DNA of 64,000 bases from an uncultured Acidobacteriia bacterium (GTDB taxonomy: Bacteria > Acidobacteriota > Terriglobia > Bryobacterales > Bryobacteraceae). The stretch lies in assembly GCA_903851195.1 (NCBI GenBank), contig CAINNJ010000046.1, positions 161,989 through 225,988 on the forward strand, given 5' to 3'. Under the pieces are notes generated by a model. That model saw only the letters and a list, made by a program, of their open reading frames with translations, was not told the DNA's origin and did no database searches. How positions within the stretch are numbered: the stretch's first letter is position 1; each line of letters opens with the position of its first letter. This document shows, piece after piece, positions 53,070 to 62,451 of the stretch. The position numbers and the translations under genes are program-made.

Positions 53070-56000
53070 ATGCCGGATCTGGAACCGGATTTCTACCGAT
53101 TTGCGGAGAGCTTCCTCGCCGATTCCACCGTTCTGATAATGGACGGCGAAAGACCTGTGCTTACGGGTTTTTTTGTTTCCGAAGATGGCGACGTGTGCAC
53201 CTGCCATCACGCATGGGCTAATCCGGCAAATCGCAGCTTGTCCGCCCTTTGGGGGCGCGATCGGTTGCCGCTGCATTATGTCGCGCAGTCGAGCGCACCC
53301 GCGGAAGACTTCGCATTGTTTCGCGCGGACTTATCCAATGCGAGACGAACCAGAACCGTGCCTCTGCCCTTGTTTCAAGGGGAACTTTCGAATTCCAGGG
53401 ACAAATTCGATTTGGCGGTAACTGCGGGCTTCGCGGGTATCGGCAACCGGGATGCACCGCCTGCACTCCGGCTCTTCGACGGTCGTCTGGAAGGTTTATC
53501 GTGGTATCAAAACCCGGCGGCGCCGGGGATTCCAATCACCCAGATTGAGACTCTGGACCTGACGATCGCGGGAGGCAACAGCGGCGCTCCTATTTTGGAT
53601 CTCAGGCTGTTTCGAGTGGTTGGATACGTGCGCGGGTGGGTGGCGGAGTCGGTTTCCGCAGCGGCAGGAGAGTGTGGACCGGGCGTGCGGGAAATCAAGC
53701 CAGACCGTCTCGGACGGGCCTGTGATTTGAGTCAGCTGTCGCGCCTGCGGCCGGATCTTCTGCCGCAGTGGGTAGCCGCGGGGCGAAGAGCGGATGCAAG
53801 AAAGCACCAATACTTCCTCGACACCGGCGTTCCGATGCCCCGGCGATTGCTGAACCCCGAGGATCTGCGAACTGCCGCAGCACGCACCAGTGAAGCAGCC
53901 ATCGGCAGACTTTCGAGCGCCGGCGTCTATGACCAGGATCTCTGTGTAGCTCGCCCGGTGGACGAAAAATTCGCGGCTTTCCTCAAGGATTCCGGCTCAA
54001 CCGCGACGATCCTTACGGGACAATCGGGCTCGGGCAAGACGAATCTAATGGTGCAATGGACTCGGGAACAAATCACAGACGGAGGCTTCGTCCTTTTTCT
54101 GACTTGCGCCACGCACCCAGGCGACGCACTGATGCAGTCGATGCCGTCCATGCTGGGAACGGATCTCAGCGTGAAGGCGTTGTTGCATATGGCCCTTTCG
54201 GGCGCGCGCAAGAGCGTACTCCTGCTGTTCGATGGTTTTAATGAAAGCGCCGGGGCTTCGGCGGCAGTGTTGAGGAATTTGTTGCGTCAGGTCTTTGACG
54301 TCATGCCGCGAGACGGGCGGTTCAAAGTCGTCATCAGTGCCCGAACGGAATTCCTTGCCGAGCGGATACCCGAGTTGTTCGAAGATCAGGACGATTTGGC
54401 CTCGCCATTTCCGGTGCCCCCCAAATTTCTTTTTCGCTGTGAGGATTTCGACGAAGCGGGAAAAAAACGCGTGCGGCCCTTTATCGAAGTGCCACTGTTC
54501 CGATCAAGGGACAATGGGCCGCCCTCCGAGCAGGAGATCATGTACGAGCATTTCCGGCGGCAGGGGACCATGCGGCATGGGTCTGGACGCAATAGGGGAA
54601 TCCGCCCGGCTACCGAATACAAGGACTTGCCGGCGAGTATCAGGCGATTTCTCGATCGGCCGCTGTTGCTACGCTTTTTCATGATGAGTTACGACAGGCA
54701 AGAGGTCCCGGACTGCGCCGTGCGATCCCGCCTGCTCGATCAAATTATAGACCGCGAAATCGCTCAGGTCGCAGAGGAGCGATCAACAAGAGAACTGGCG
54801 AAGGGCTTCCTTCGAAAACTCGCGGCATATCTGTTCCTTCAGCACCGATCCGGAGCCTCCGCCAGCGATTCGGCCATGGCAGGTTATCCGCTCGGGATGT
54901 TGGATGCCTTGCTCTCGCAGACCTTTCTGCTTTCGAGGCTACCAGGACATCGCGAGTCAAACGATCTGTTCGGATTCAGTTCAGACTGGCTATTCGAATA
55001 CTTTCTGGGCAAATACGCATGGGATGAGTACAAGGCTCACCCGTCCGGCGGCGATGCTCTTTTGAGGGAGTTGCTTGTCAACGCGTTCACGGACGGTGAG
55101 GCCGATTCCCACCTCCCGCGCGCTCTGTCCTATTTCGGAGCCCGGGCATTTGAGGAGGGTGGCACCGCGCTCGGCGCGCTTCTGCGAGCCGTTTCGAGCC
55201 CGGGGCATACAGCCGCCGCGGACACGGTACTGGCAGCCCTTCTCGAGTACATCAGAAAGCAGCACGGATTCGCCTCGCCGGCCATCGGCAGGAAAGAAAC
55301 GGAAGGCTCATCGTTCGCCGAAGTTCTGGGGTCTCACCGCGATTCATTGGGACCGAACGGCGTAAGGAGCATTCTGCGCTATCTAAAAAAGATCAATGAC
55401 GAGGCTCTGGGTGATGGGTTGGCGCTTTTGGACAGGAACAATACCCTGTGGCGTGATCTGCAACCCGCCGACCGGGCCGAGTGGATTTCGCTGCTTGCCT
55501 GGAGTCATTACCGGGTTCATCAGAACCGGGAAGCAATGTATGAGTTGGAGGGAATCGAATTGCTGGAGGCAAGTGAGGAAACCCGCGCTCGCTGCAATTT
55601 CGTGAAGGGTCGTTGTCTGCAGTTCGTGCACGACTATGAGGGTGCTCAGCGCAGTTTCGAAGCGGGAGGAGAAGATCCGCGATTCGGCTCACAATGCCGA
55701 CATCAGATTGCTTTCATCCGCTATTTCGCTTTCTCCGACTACGAAGGGGCTGCTTCCATGCTGCGCCGGGAGCAGCGCCCGGATGGCACGTGGAGTAACT
55801 CCGCCTCCGGTCTTCTCTACGCGGAATGTCTGAAGGATGCAGGCCGGTACGATGCCGCGGAGGCTGTCTTTCTCAGGGAGATCAATCGCCGCCATGAAGA
55901 GGGGCACGCGGTTGCGGAAGGCAAAGCCTGCTGCGCTCTTGCCGATCTGCGCCTGCGGCAGTTCGAGACACGCGCTTCGCTTGCCGCCATTGAGTCGGCC

Positions 56001-56549
56001 CTTCGACTCACCCGCGGAACTTTACGATATCTAATTTATGGCCGGGTTCTGGATCAACAGGCCGTAATACACGGGCTGCTTTCCGGCGAACGTGACTTGG
56101 CTCTCGAATGTGCCAACGAAGCGTTGCAGTTGGCGAGGAAATCGCCGCAGCACGAATTTGGAAGTGGCTGGGCGTTGCAGACGCGAGCTCTGTTGTTTGC
56201 GATTCGGGCCGAACCGGAGGCCGCGGAGCGGGATCTCGCGGAGGCCGCCATGCTCAAAGGCAATCCAAATCAGCAAAGGCGAGCGGATTTCATCCACTTA
56301 TTGACCCGGTGGCTGGCGCCGGGTAACCTTCCAAACGTGGAAGAGGCGGAAATCTTCAGTCTCCGCGAACGATACCGTACAGCGAGAGCGGGCTGGTATC
56401 CGGGTCTGCTGTCGTTGCTCGCAGCCGTCGTGGGGAGGCGTCCGGTTCTGACCGGCAGTGAAGCGGCAGCGCATTTCGGGGAACAGGTGTGCGGCGACGG
56501 AATTCTCTCATCCTCATTCTGGACCGCTATATCGCGGCGGATTGGCTGA
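53070..56549 (+). CDS. Trypsin-like protease / NACHT NTPase / TPR protein (NLR-like STAND sensor)
   Basis: 1159 residues. The N-terminal trypsin-like domain has His47 (CTCHHAWANP), Asp80 (AEDFALFRAD) and Ser171 (IAGGNSGAPI), a complete triad without a signal peptide, so it is cytoplasmic. The NACHT NTPase has Walker A GQSGSGKT (317-324), Walker B VLLLFDGFNE (383-392) and a sensor-like VVISART (to 426), then a winged-helix end FGFSSDWLFEYFLGKYAW. The C-terminal part from about 800 is helical with TPR-like repeats (CLKDAGRYDAAEAVFLREIN). This is effector-NTPase-sensor order, as in bacterial NLR-type anti-phage proteins. Base composition looks lower in GC than its neighbours, which suggests transfer. 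Confidence 0.88.
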   Translation: MPDLEPDFYRFAESFLADSTVLIMDGERPVLTGFFVSEDGDVCTCHHAWANPANRSLSALWGRDRLPLHYVAQSSAPAEDFALFRADLSNARRTRTVPLPLFQGELSNSRDKFDLAVTAGFAGIGNRDAPPALRLFDGRLEGLSWYQNPAAPGIPITQIETLDLTIAGGNSGAPILDLRLFRVVGYVRGWVAESVSAAAGECGPGVREIKPDRLGRACDLSQLSRLRPDLLPQWVAAGRRADARKHQYFLDTGVPMPRRLLNPEDLRTAAARTSEAAIGRLSSAGVYDQDLCVARPVDEKFAAFLKDSGSTATILTGQSGSGKTNLMVQWTREQITDGGFVLFLTCATHPGDALMQSMPSMLGTDLSVKALLHMALSGARKSVLLLFDGFNESAGASAAVLRNLLRQVFDVMPRDGRFKVVISARTEFLAERIPELFEDQDDLASPFPVPPKFLFRCEDFDEAGKKRVRPFIEVPLFRSRDNGPPSEQEIMYEHFRRQGTMRHGSGRNRGIRPATEYKDLPASIRRFLDRPLLLRFFMMSYDRQEVPDCAVRSRLLDQIIDREIAQVAEERSTRELAKGFLRKLAAYLFLQHRSGASASDSAMAGYPLGMLDALLSQTFLLSRLPGHRESNDLFGFSSDWLFEYFLGKYAWDEYKAHPSGGDALLRELLVNAFTDGEADSHLPRALSYFGARAFEEGGTALGALLRAVSSPGHTAAADTVLAALLEYIRKQHGFASPAIGRKETEGSSFAEVLGSHRDSLGPNGVRSILRYLKKINDEALGDGLALLDRNNTLWRDLQPADRAEWISLLAWSHYRVHQNREAMYELEGIELLEASEETRARCNFVKGRCLQFVHDYEGAQRSFEAGGEDPRFGSQCRHQIAFIRYFAFSDYEGAASMLRREQRPDGTWSNSASGLLYAECLKDAGRYDAAEAVFLREINRRHEEGHAVAEGKACCALADLRLRQFETRASLAAIESALRLTRGTLRYLIYGRVLDQQAVIHGLLSGERDLALECANEALQLARKSPQHEFGSGWALQTRALLFAIRAEPEAAERDLAEAAMLKGNPNQQRRADFIHLLTRWLAPGNLPNVEEAEIFSLRERYRTARAGWYPGLLSLLAAVVGRRPVLTGSEAAAHFGEQVCGDGILSSSFWTAISRRIG

Positions 56550-56564
56550 CAGGGCGCTTGCGTT

Positions 56565-59159
56565 TCAGAAGAAGCGCAGGTCGCGCGGATTGCCGCCATG
56601 TATGTGGGTCATGGCTTCAATGGCAAGGAACAGACCACCCGCGACGAGAACCCGCATACCCTCCGACCCGGCCTGGGTGCGCGCGGCGTCCACGGCTTCT
56701 TCGATGGTTTCGAAGACGGCCCGGACCGAGTCTGGCCGCACCGATTCGCAATGCGCGGCGATTTGGGAGGCGGGCGCGCCTTTGTGCCAGGCCTGCGTGC
56801 AGATGATTGACGCCGCGACCGGGGCCAGTTCCGCGAGTACGCCGGCTATGTCTTTGTCGATGGAGACTCCGGTTACCAGGAGCACGGGCTTATCGGCATA
56901 AGCGTCCCGCATGGCTTTGACCAGGCTGCGCAGGGATTGCGGGGTGTGGCCAACGTCGATAAGAACATCCGGATTCGAGGCGATGAGCTGAAGTCGCCCG
57001 GGCCAGACCAGTTCCCGCAACGCGGTCCGGATGGCCTGTTCGAAATGACCGGGTGCCATGGCGGGGCGGTGGACGGCCAGCCAGCGGCGCGCGAGAAGAA
57101 TGGCAACGCCGATATTCCATGCCTGGTGCTCGCCGAGGAGGCGGGTTTGCAGACCGGGCAGGCCGAGATCGCCGGCGGTGAGATCGAAGGTCATCTGGTG
57201 GTCCTGCCAGGCGATCGCAGAGACGGAAATGTGATCCGTTACCGGCAGCAGGTCCACGTTACGAATACCGCAATAGGCAGCCAGCCGGCGCAGGAGCGAA
57301 GGGTCGATCCGCCCGGCGATGAGCGAGCCGCCGGAGGGGCAGAGATCCGCCTTATCGAAGGCGATGAGTTCGGTGGAGTTCCCCAGGATCGCGGTGTGCT
57401 CCAGTTCGACTGAGGTGAGCGCGGCCAGCGGACCGGGGAGCACGCGCGTGGAATCGTAACGGCCACCGATACCCGCTTCGGCGACGACCACTTCGACGTT
57501 TTCGCGGCTGAAGTGATGGAGCGCGGCGGCGGTGCAGACTTCGAATGCGCCCGGAGTGTCGCCGGGAAACAGGCTCTCGTAGCGGGCTTTTGCGTCGAGC
57601 GCCCACGCGGCGGAGGTTCGCAGATCTTCTTCGCCGATCGGGCGTCCATCCACCTGGATTCTTTCGTGAAAGCGCAGCAGGTGCGGTGAGGTGAACAGGC
57701 CCGTTCGGACGCCCGCATGGCGGAGGATGGCCTCCGTGACGGCGCAAACGCTTCCCTTGCCCTTGGAGCCGGTGACTTTGATGGCGTCCAGACCGCGAAG
57801 CCAGTCCTGTGCGGGCAGTTCCCGGGTGAACCAGAGCATCCGGTGCAGGCCCACGCCGGCGCCGAATTTCGGCACGGCAAGCAGCGCCGCGGTGGCGTCG
57901 TTGCGCAGGATGGATCGCGCTTCGCCGACCAGAAACAGAGATCCGGTGATGAACGTAGCCATGGGGCGAGTTTCGATACGCCGCAGGGCTTCAGCGACGT
58001 TCGCGGTCGCATGAATCGCGGGGTGGTCCGACATGGCGGCAAGCGTTTCCGCCGTCACCGCTCTGGGCTGGGAGGGCGTGGTGACCACGACTTCGGCGGC
58101 AAGGGGGAAGAGGATCTCGGTTACTTCTTCCACGGCTTTGTCGCGCATGGCTCCGTAGATGATGCGCACGGGCTGGTTGGTGAAGAAGTCCTGTATATAT
58201 TTGCGGAGAGCGCGCGCTCCGGCGGGATTGTGCGCGCCGTCCAGCATCAGGACCGGGTTGCGCGACACGCACTCCAGACGGCCGGGCCAGACCGCGCGGG
58301 CGATCCCTCTGGTGATCGCTTCACCGGAGATGCCGAAGCGATGCAGCGCGATAGCCGCGGTGCGCGCGTTCTCCACCTGCTGCGCGCCGGCAAGCGGGCA
58401 ATGCACGGTAAGTTCCACCGGGCCTGCCAGCGTGAAGGAACTGCGGAACCGGTCGATCGACAACGCCTGCACCGGCCAGGATTCGCAGTGATCCATGGTG
58501 ACGCCCAGATCGCGGGCACGGGCTTCGAGAATTTCCAGCACTTCGGGTCGCTGCGGGGCAATGACGGCGCGGCGGTTCGGCCGCAGGATACCGGCTTTTT
58601 CCCGCGTGATGGATTCCAGCCCGAGGCCGAGGAACGACTCGTGATCGAAATCGATGGGCGTGAAGACCGCGATTTCGGAATCCACCACGTTGGTGGCGTC
58701 CCGCAGGCCGCCCATGCCCACTTCGACGACCATCGCGTCCACGCGCGCCCGTTCGAAGGCGACGAACGCCATCGCGGTCAGCGTTTCGAAGTAGCTGGGA
58801 TGGCTTTCGATGGCCCCGGCCGCCAGAAGCCTTTCCGACGCGGCGTGCACCTCGGAGAACGCGTCTACCCAGGCGGCCTCTCCAATGGCCGCGCCGTCGA
58901 TTTCGATGCGCTCCCGGGGGCTGATGAGATGCGGCGAGGTGTACATGCCCACGCGCGCTCCCGAGGCCAGAATTCCGGCCGCCATCATGGCCGAGGTGGA
59001 GCCCTTTCCGTTGGTGCCCGTGACGTGAATGCAGCGCCGGTTCAGGTGCGGGTTACCCAGTTCGGCGAGGACCGTTTCGATACGGGTAAGATCCCACTTG
59101 CCGGGCTTCAGTTCGGGCCCGAGGGCATGCAGAAACCGGACGGTATCCGCAAAGGTCAT
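56565..59159 (-). CDS. folC: Double FolC: two fused folylpolyglutamate/dihydrofolate synthase domains
   Basis: 864 residues, twice the normal FolC length. Domain 1 (about 1-420) has HVTGTNGKGSTSAM (P-loop), YTSPHLISPRERI, VVEVGMGGLRDATNVV, REKAGIL (the Lys region) and MLDGAHNPAG. Domain 2 (about 430-864) has KVTGSKGKGSVCAV, FTSPHLLRFHERIQVDG, VAEAGIGGRYDSTRVL, FDKADL and the altered LIDVGHTPQS in place of DGAHNP. FolC adds glutamate to folates and/or dihydropteroate in the cytosol. The second copy looks divergent, so the two may divide tasks. Start ATG 59159 overlaps the accD stop (ATGA). Convergent with the NACHT gene. Confidence 0.9.
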   Translation of the reverse strand: MTFADTVRFLHALGPELKPGKWDLTRIETVLAELGNPHLNRRCIHVTGTNGKGSTSAMMAAGILASGARVGMYTSPHLISPRERIEIDGAAIGEAAWVDAFSEVHAASERLLAAGAIESHPSYFETLTAMAFVAFERARVDAMVVEVGMGGLRDATNVVDSEIAVFTPIDFDHESFLGLGLESITREKAGILRPNRRAVIAPQRPEVLEILEARARDLGVTMDHCESWPVQALSIDRFRSSFTLAGPVELTVHCPLAGAQQVENARTAAIALHRFGISGEAITRGIARAVWPGRLECVSRNPVLMLDGAHNPAGARALRKYIQDFFTNQPVRIIYGAMRDKAVEEVTEILFPLAAEVVVTTPSQPRAVTAETLAAMSDHPAIHATANVAEALRRIETRPMATFITGSLFLVGEARSILRNDATAALLAVPKFGAGVGLHRMLWFTRELPAQDWLRGLDAIKVTGSKGKGSVCAVTEAILRHAGVRTGLFTSPHLLRFHERIQVDGRPIGEEDLRTSAAWALDAKARYESLFPGDTPGAFEVCTAAALHHFSRENVEVVVAEAGIGGRYDSTRVLPGPLAALTSVELEHTAILGNSTELIAFDKADLCPSGGSLIAGRIDPSLLRRLAAYCGIRNVDLLPVTDHISVSAIAWQDHQMTFDLTAGDLGLPGLQTRLLGEHQAWNIGVAILLARRWLAVHRPAMAPGHFEQAIRTALRELVWPGRLQLIASNPDVLIDVGHTPQSLRSLVKAMRDAYADKPVLLVTGVSIDKDIAGVLAELAPVAASIICTQAWHKGAPASQIAAHCESVRPDSVRAVFETIEEAVDAARTQAGSEGMRVLVAGGLFLAIEAMTHIHGGNPRDLRFF

Positions 59160-60028
59160 GCAGCGCGTTCGACGGGGCCGCAGAAGAAATCGAGTGCGGT
59201 CGCAATCCACGCCTTCATTTCGGGCCGCGGAATCACTGCGTCGAGCATGCCATGTTTGACGAGGAACTCGCTGCGCTGGAAACCTTCCGGCAGCTTCTGG
59301 CGAATCGTTTGTTCGATGACGCGAGGGCCCGCGAAACCGATGAGAGCGCCGGGTTCGGCGATGTTGAGATCGCCCAGCATGGCGAGGCTCGCGGTGACGC
59401 CGCCCGTGGTGGGATCGGTCAGGATGCTGATGTAGGGCACATGGGCCTCATCGAGGCGCATGAGAGCGGAGGAGATTTTGGCCATCTGCATGAGACTGAC
59501 CGCGCCCTCCTGCATGCGGGCTCCGCCGGACGCTGAGACGACCAGCAGAGGCATGTGCCGCTCAATGGAACGTTCCACGGCGCGCGTGATCTTCTCGCCC
59601 ATCACCGAACCCATGCTGCCGCCGATAAATTTCGGTTCCATGGCGCAGATATTCACGGGACGTCCCGCGAGGGTTCCGGAGCCGGAGATCAGTGCGTCCT
59701 TCAGCGACGTGGCGAGCTGCATGGCCTTGAGACGGTCGACGTAGGACTTCTGATCGACGAATTTGAGCGGGTCCGAGGAGGCCAGTTCGGCGTCGTGTTC
59801 CAGATATTTGCCGTCGTCGAAAAGCAGCACCAGGCGCGTGCGGGCGTCCACGCGGAAGTGATATCCGCACTTCCCGCAGACGTTCATGGTGAGCTCCAGA
59901 TCTTTCTTCCAGATAATCTCGCGGCAGCCCTCGCACTTGAGCCAGAGACCTTCGGTTTTCACCGTGCGTTCGGCGGAAGCGTCGGCTGCCGTTTTATTCG
60001 GATCGGAATCTCGTTTGAACCAGGCCAT
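59156..60028 (-). CDS. accD: Acetyl-CoA carboxylase carboxyltransferase subunit beta
   Basis: 290 residues, zinc-containing subunit of the carboxyltransferase that makes malonyl-CoA. MAWFKRDSDPNKTAADASAE begins it; the zinc ribbon is LWLKCEGCREIIWKKDLELT with CGKCGYHF. The crotonase-type part has SASGGARMQEGAVSLMQMAK, PYISILTDPTTGGVTASLAM and GFAGPRVIEQTIRQKLPEGF. The ATG at 60028 matches the family start. It precedes folC with overlap, an arrangement also known from other bacteria. Confidence 0.97.
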   Translation of the reverse strand: MAWFKRDSDPNKTAADASAERTVKTEGLWLKCEGCREIIWKKDLELTMNVCGKCGYHFRVDARTRLVLLFDDGKYLEHDAELASSDPLKFVDQKSYVDRLKAMQLATSLKDALISGSGTLAGRPVNICAMEPKFIGGSMGSVMGEKITRAVERSIERHMPLLVVSASGGARMQEGAVSLMQMAKISSALMRLDEAHVPYISILTDPTTGGVTASLAMLGDLNIAEPGALIGFAGPRVIEQTIRQKLPEGFQRSEFLVKHGMLDAVIPRPEMKAWIATALDFFCGPVERAA

Positions 60029-60069
60029 TTTGGAGTGAAATGTGTCGGCGAATCGTCCGGCGCCGCTGA

Positions 60070-60489
60070 TCAGCGCGGATACGGGTGTCCACGCAATATT
60101 GTAAACGCTCGATAGATCTGCTCGGCGAGGACGGCGCGAGCGAGTTCGTGCGGCATGGTCATGGCGGAGAGGGAAACCAGCAGGTCGGCGCGCTGCCGCC
60201 ACTCGTCGGGATGTCCGTCATGGCCGCCGATGACAAAGACCAGATCATGCCCGTACATCTCGGCCTTACTGAAGATTTCGGCAAATGCGCCGGAATCGAG
60301 AGGCTTGCCCGCGGGGTCGAGCAGGATTTTTTTCGCGGTGGGATGTTTGGTCCAGAAGTCGCCGCGGCCGGGCCGGATTTCCTGCATGGAGGAGGTGCAA
60401 TACCGGTCGGCGCGGCGAATGTAATCTTCCGCCATTGCATTGGCGTGCGGATCTTTGGGTTTGCCGATGTAGTAGAGAAAGACCTTCAC
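60070..60489 (-). CDS. rlmH: 23S rRNA (pseudouridine1915-N3)-methyltransferase RlmH
   Basis: 139 residues, SPOUT methyltransferase. MKVFLYYIGKPKDPHANAMA starts it, and the knotted C-terminus is LVFVIGGHDGHPDEWRQRAD then SLSAMTMPHELARAVLAEQI, YRAFTILRGHPYPR. It methylates a pseudouridine of 23S rRNA helix 69. Slightly shorter than the 155-residue norm. Overlaps rsfS by four bases (ATGA), a widespread pair. Confidence 0.95.
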   Translation of the reverse strand: MKVFLYYIGKPKDPHANAMAEDYIRRADRYCTSSMQEIRPGRGDFWTKHPTAKKILLDPAGKPLDSGAFAEIFSKAEMYGHDLVFVIGGHDGHPDEWRQRADLLVSLSAMTMPHELARAVLAEQIYRAFTILRGHPYPR

Positions 60490-61058
60490 TCTTCGGTGAG
60501 TTCAGGATCCTCGGCCGACGGCTCCGGACCGACGATGGCCCTGGGAGAGGCAACGCGTTGTTCGGCAAGCCGCTGTTCCATGGATTTCAGGTTGCTCATA
60601 CTGAACGGCAACTCTTCGCGCTTGTTCGGATCGTCGGGAACCTTCACGACGGTGGCCTGACGCCACAGGCGGTCGAGATCGTAGAACTCCCGGGCTTTCT
60701 CGGAAAACACGTGCACGATGAGATCGGAGTAGTCGCTCAGGACCCATTCGCCCTGTTCGTAACCTTCGATACTGATCGCCCGTTCGCCCTGCTTCCGGAG
60801 ATCCTGCTGGATGGCGTCCGTGATTGCCTGCGCCTGTTTGGGGTTGGAGGCGGTGCAGAGGACAAACGTATCGGTAAAGGTGGTGACCTCACGGAGGTCG
60901 AGAACCTGGATGTTGGCGGCCTTTTTGGACGCCGCGGCCCAGGCGGCTACCTGCCAGCCGGGCAATATCTCTTCAGGGACTTCTTCGTCAGTACTGGTAA
61001 TGTCGGAATTCAATGTTTCGGTTTGTGGCAGAACTTCGGCCTCAACCCCATCGTACAC
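60486..61058 (-). CDS. rsfS: Ribosomal silencing factor RsfS
   Basis: 190 residues. After an acidic N-terminal extension of about 40 residues comes the DUF143 core: AAASKKAANIQVLDLREVTT, FTDTFVLCTASNPKQAQAIT, GYEQGEWVLSDYSDLIVHVF, REFYDLDRLW. It binds ribosomal protein L14 and blocks subunit joining under starvation. The start is GTG 61058; only 10 bases separate it from the divergent gene. First gene of the rsfS-rlmH-accD-folC cluster. Confidence 0.95.
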   Translation of the reverse strand: MYDGVEAEVLPQTETLNSDITSTDEEVPEEILPGWQVAAWAAASKKAANIQVLDLREVTTFTDTFVLCTASNPKQAQAITDAIQQDLRKQGERAISIEGYEQGEWVLSDYSDLIVHVFSEKAREFYDLDRLWRQATVVKVPDDPNKREELPFSMSNLKSMEQRLAEQRVASPRAIVGPEPSAEDPELTEE

Positions 61059-61068
61059 TAGGAACAGC

Positions 61069-62010
61069 GTGTTTTATCGACTTGCCGCTGTTGCGGCACT
61101 CTTCACAGCGGCTCTGGGCAACCGGTTGCCGGCGCAAACGAACGAGTCGCAGGCTGCGGCCCTCTTGCCGGAAAGGGCAATGCCGGAGACAACCGTTCCC
61201 GGCGCGGAGGCGGGACCGTCGTCGTCCGTGTTGCAGCCCGACATGAACGATGTCGGCGTGGTTCGCGCTCAGCAGGACCTGGCGCGGGTCAAGATGCTGA
61301 TCACGCAGGGTGCCCTGCCGATGATCCGTCTGCGCCGCGCGCAGGAAGATCTGGAAATCGCGAAGGACATGTCCATCCTGCGGCAGAACATTTACAGCCA
61401 GGATCTGCTGCCGGAACAGGCGGATCAGATGGTTGTGGTGGCCCAGAGGGTGGTGCTGCGGCGGCAGCGGGCCATGATCGAGATGCAGCAACTGGTTAGT
61501 TCGGGCGTGATTTCGCGCGCGGAAGCGGAGGCGACCGGGGCGGATTTCGACCGCTCGCAGACGGAGTTGCACCTGGCCGAGACGCGCGCGCATTTGCTGC
61601 AGCAGATGGCCGAGACGCTGCGCATCGAGAAGGGTATTGCGAGCCTGGAGATGCAGGTGGACACGCATCCGGAGTGGGCCGGCAAGGTCTACACGAAATA
61701 TGACGGCAAGGGTGTGTTTACCACGTCGGATTTCGAAAAGGTTTCCCTCGCGTTCGCGGCCCGGTTTGCGAAGACGCTGCCGGTGAGCGCGAACGGGGAG
61801 ACGGCGCTGCACCGTTCGCTGGGGTTCGATCATCGGGGTCGCGTGGATGTGGCGGTCAGTCCGGATCAACCGGAAGGCGCGTGGCTGATGCGGTATCTGG
61901 AGACGAACAGAATTCCTTACTTCGCGTTTCGGATGGCCGTGCCGGGCAAGGCGACCGGCGCGCATATTCACCTGGGTCCGCAGAGCACAAAGCTCACTGC
62001 TTCGTTTTAG
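61069..62010 (+). CDS. Secreted coiled-coil protein with an M15/carboxypeptidase-like end
   Basis: 313 residues from GTG 61069, which has an AGGA six bases upstream. Signal peptide MFYRLAAVAALFTAALGNRL. A long helical region (about 60-190: QQDLARVKMLITQGALPMIR ... AEATGADFDRSQTELHLAET) predicts coiled coil. The end resembles D-Ala-D-Ala carboxypeptidase-like proteins: SLGFDHRGRVDVAVSPDQPE and GKATGAHIHLGPQSTKL, with His residues that could bind zinc. Possibly periplasmic and linked to the cell wall. Followed by the cupin gene after 10 bases. Confidence 0.8.
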   Translation: MFYRLAAVAALFTAALGNRLPAQTNESQAAALLPERAMPETTVPGAEAGPSSSVLQPDMNDVGVVRAQQDLARVKMLITQGALPMIRLRRAQEDLEIAKDMSILRQNIYSQDLLPEQADQMVVVAQRVVLRRQRAMIEMQQLVSSGVISRAEAEATGADFDRSQTELHLAETRAHLLQQMAETLRIEKGIASLEMQVDTHPEWAGKVYTKYDGKGVFTTSDFEKVSLAFAARFAKTLPVSANGETALHRSLGFDHRGRVDVAVSPDQPEGAWLMRYLETNRIPYFAFRMAVPGKATGAHIHLGPQSTKLTASF

Positions 62011-62020
62011 AGGAACTGAA

Positions 62021-62443
62021 GTGACAGAGAACCCTGAAACTATGAAACGAATCCTCATCGTCATGGCATTCGCCGGGCTGCTTGCGGCACAGCCCAAGGG
62101 CGCCGTTCTTCTGACCCGGGACCTGCCTGAGTTCGCCGGCAAAGAGGGAACCATGCTCACGGTTGAATACGCGCCGGGAGGGAGCGGCGAGGTGCACCGC
62201 CACAACGCCCACGTGTTCGTTTACGTGCTGGAAGGTTCAGTGGTGATGCAGGTGAAAGACGGTAAGGAAGTGACACTCGGGGTCGGCGAGACTTTTTACG
62301 AAAGCCCCGCGGATATTCACACTGTAGGGCGCAACGCCAGCCAGACGAAACCGGCGAAAATCCTTGTGTTCATGCTGAAGGAAAAGGGAGCGCCGATATC
62401 GGTTCCGGCCCGGCAAGCAGTGGACCAGAAGCCCGGGAAATAG
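62021..62443 (+). CDS. Exported cupin-domain protein
   Basis: 140 residues. The single cupin has EYAPGGSGEVHRHNAHVFVY with motif 1 G(x)5HxH(x)3-like spacing, and GETFYESPADIHTVGRNAS as motif 2. A hydrophobic signal segment (RILIVMAFAGLLAAQP) precedes it. GTG 62021 has GAGGA six bases upstream; ATG 62042 is an alternative. Metal-binding periplasmic protein of unknown reaction, likely cotranscribed with the preceding gene. Confidence 0.88.
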   Translation: MTENPETMKRILIVMAFAGLLAAQPKGAVLLTRDLPEFAGKEGTMLTVEYAPGGSGEVHRHNAHVFVYVLEGSVVMQVKDGKEVTLGVGETFYESPADIHTVGRNASQTKPAKILVFMLKEKGAPISVPARQAVDQKPGK

Positions 62444-62451
62444 TCGCGCAC

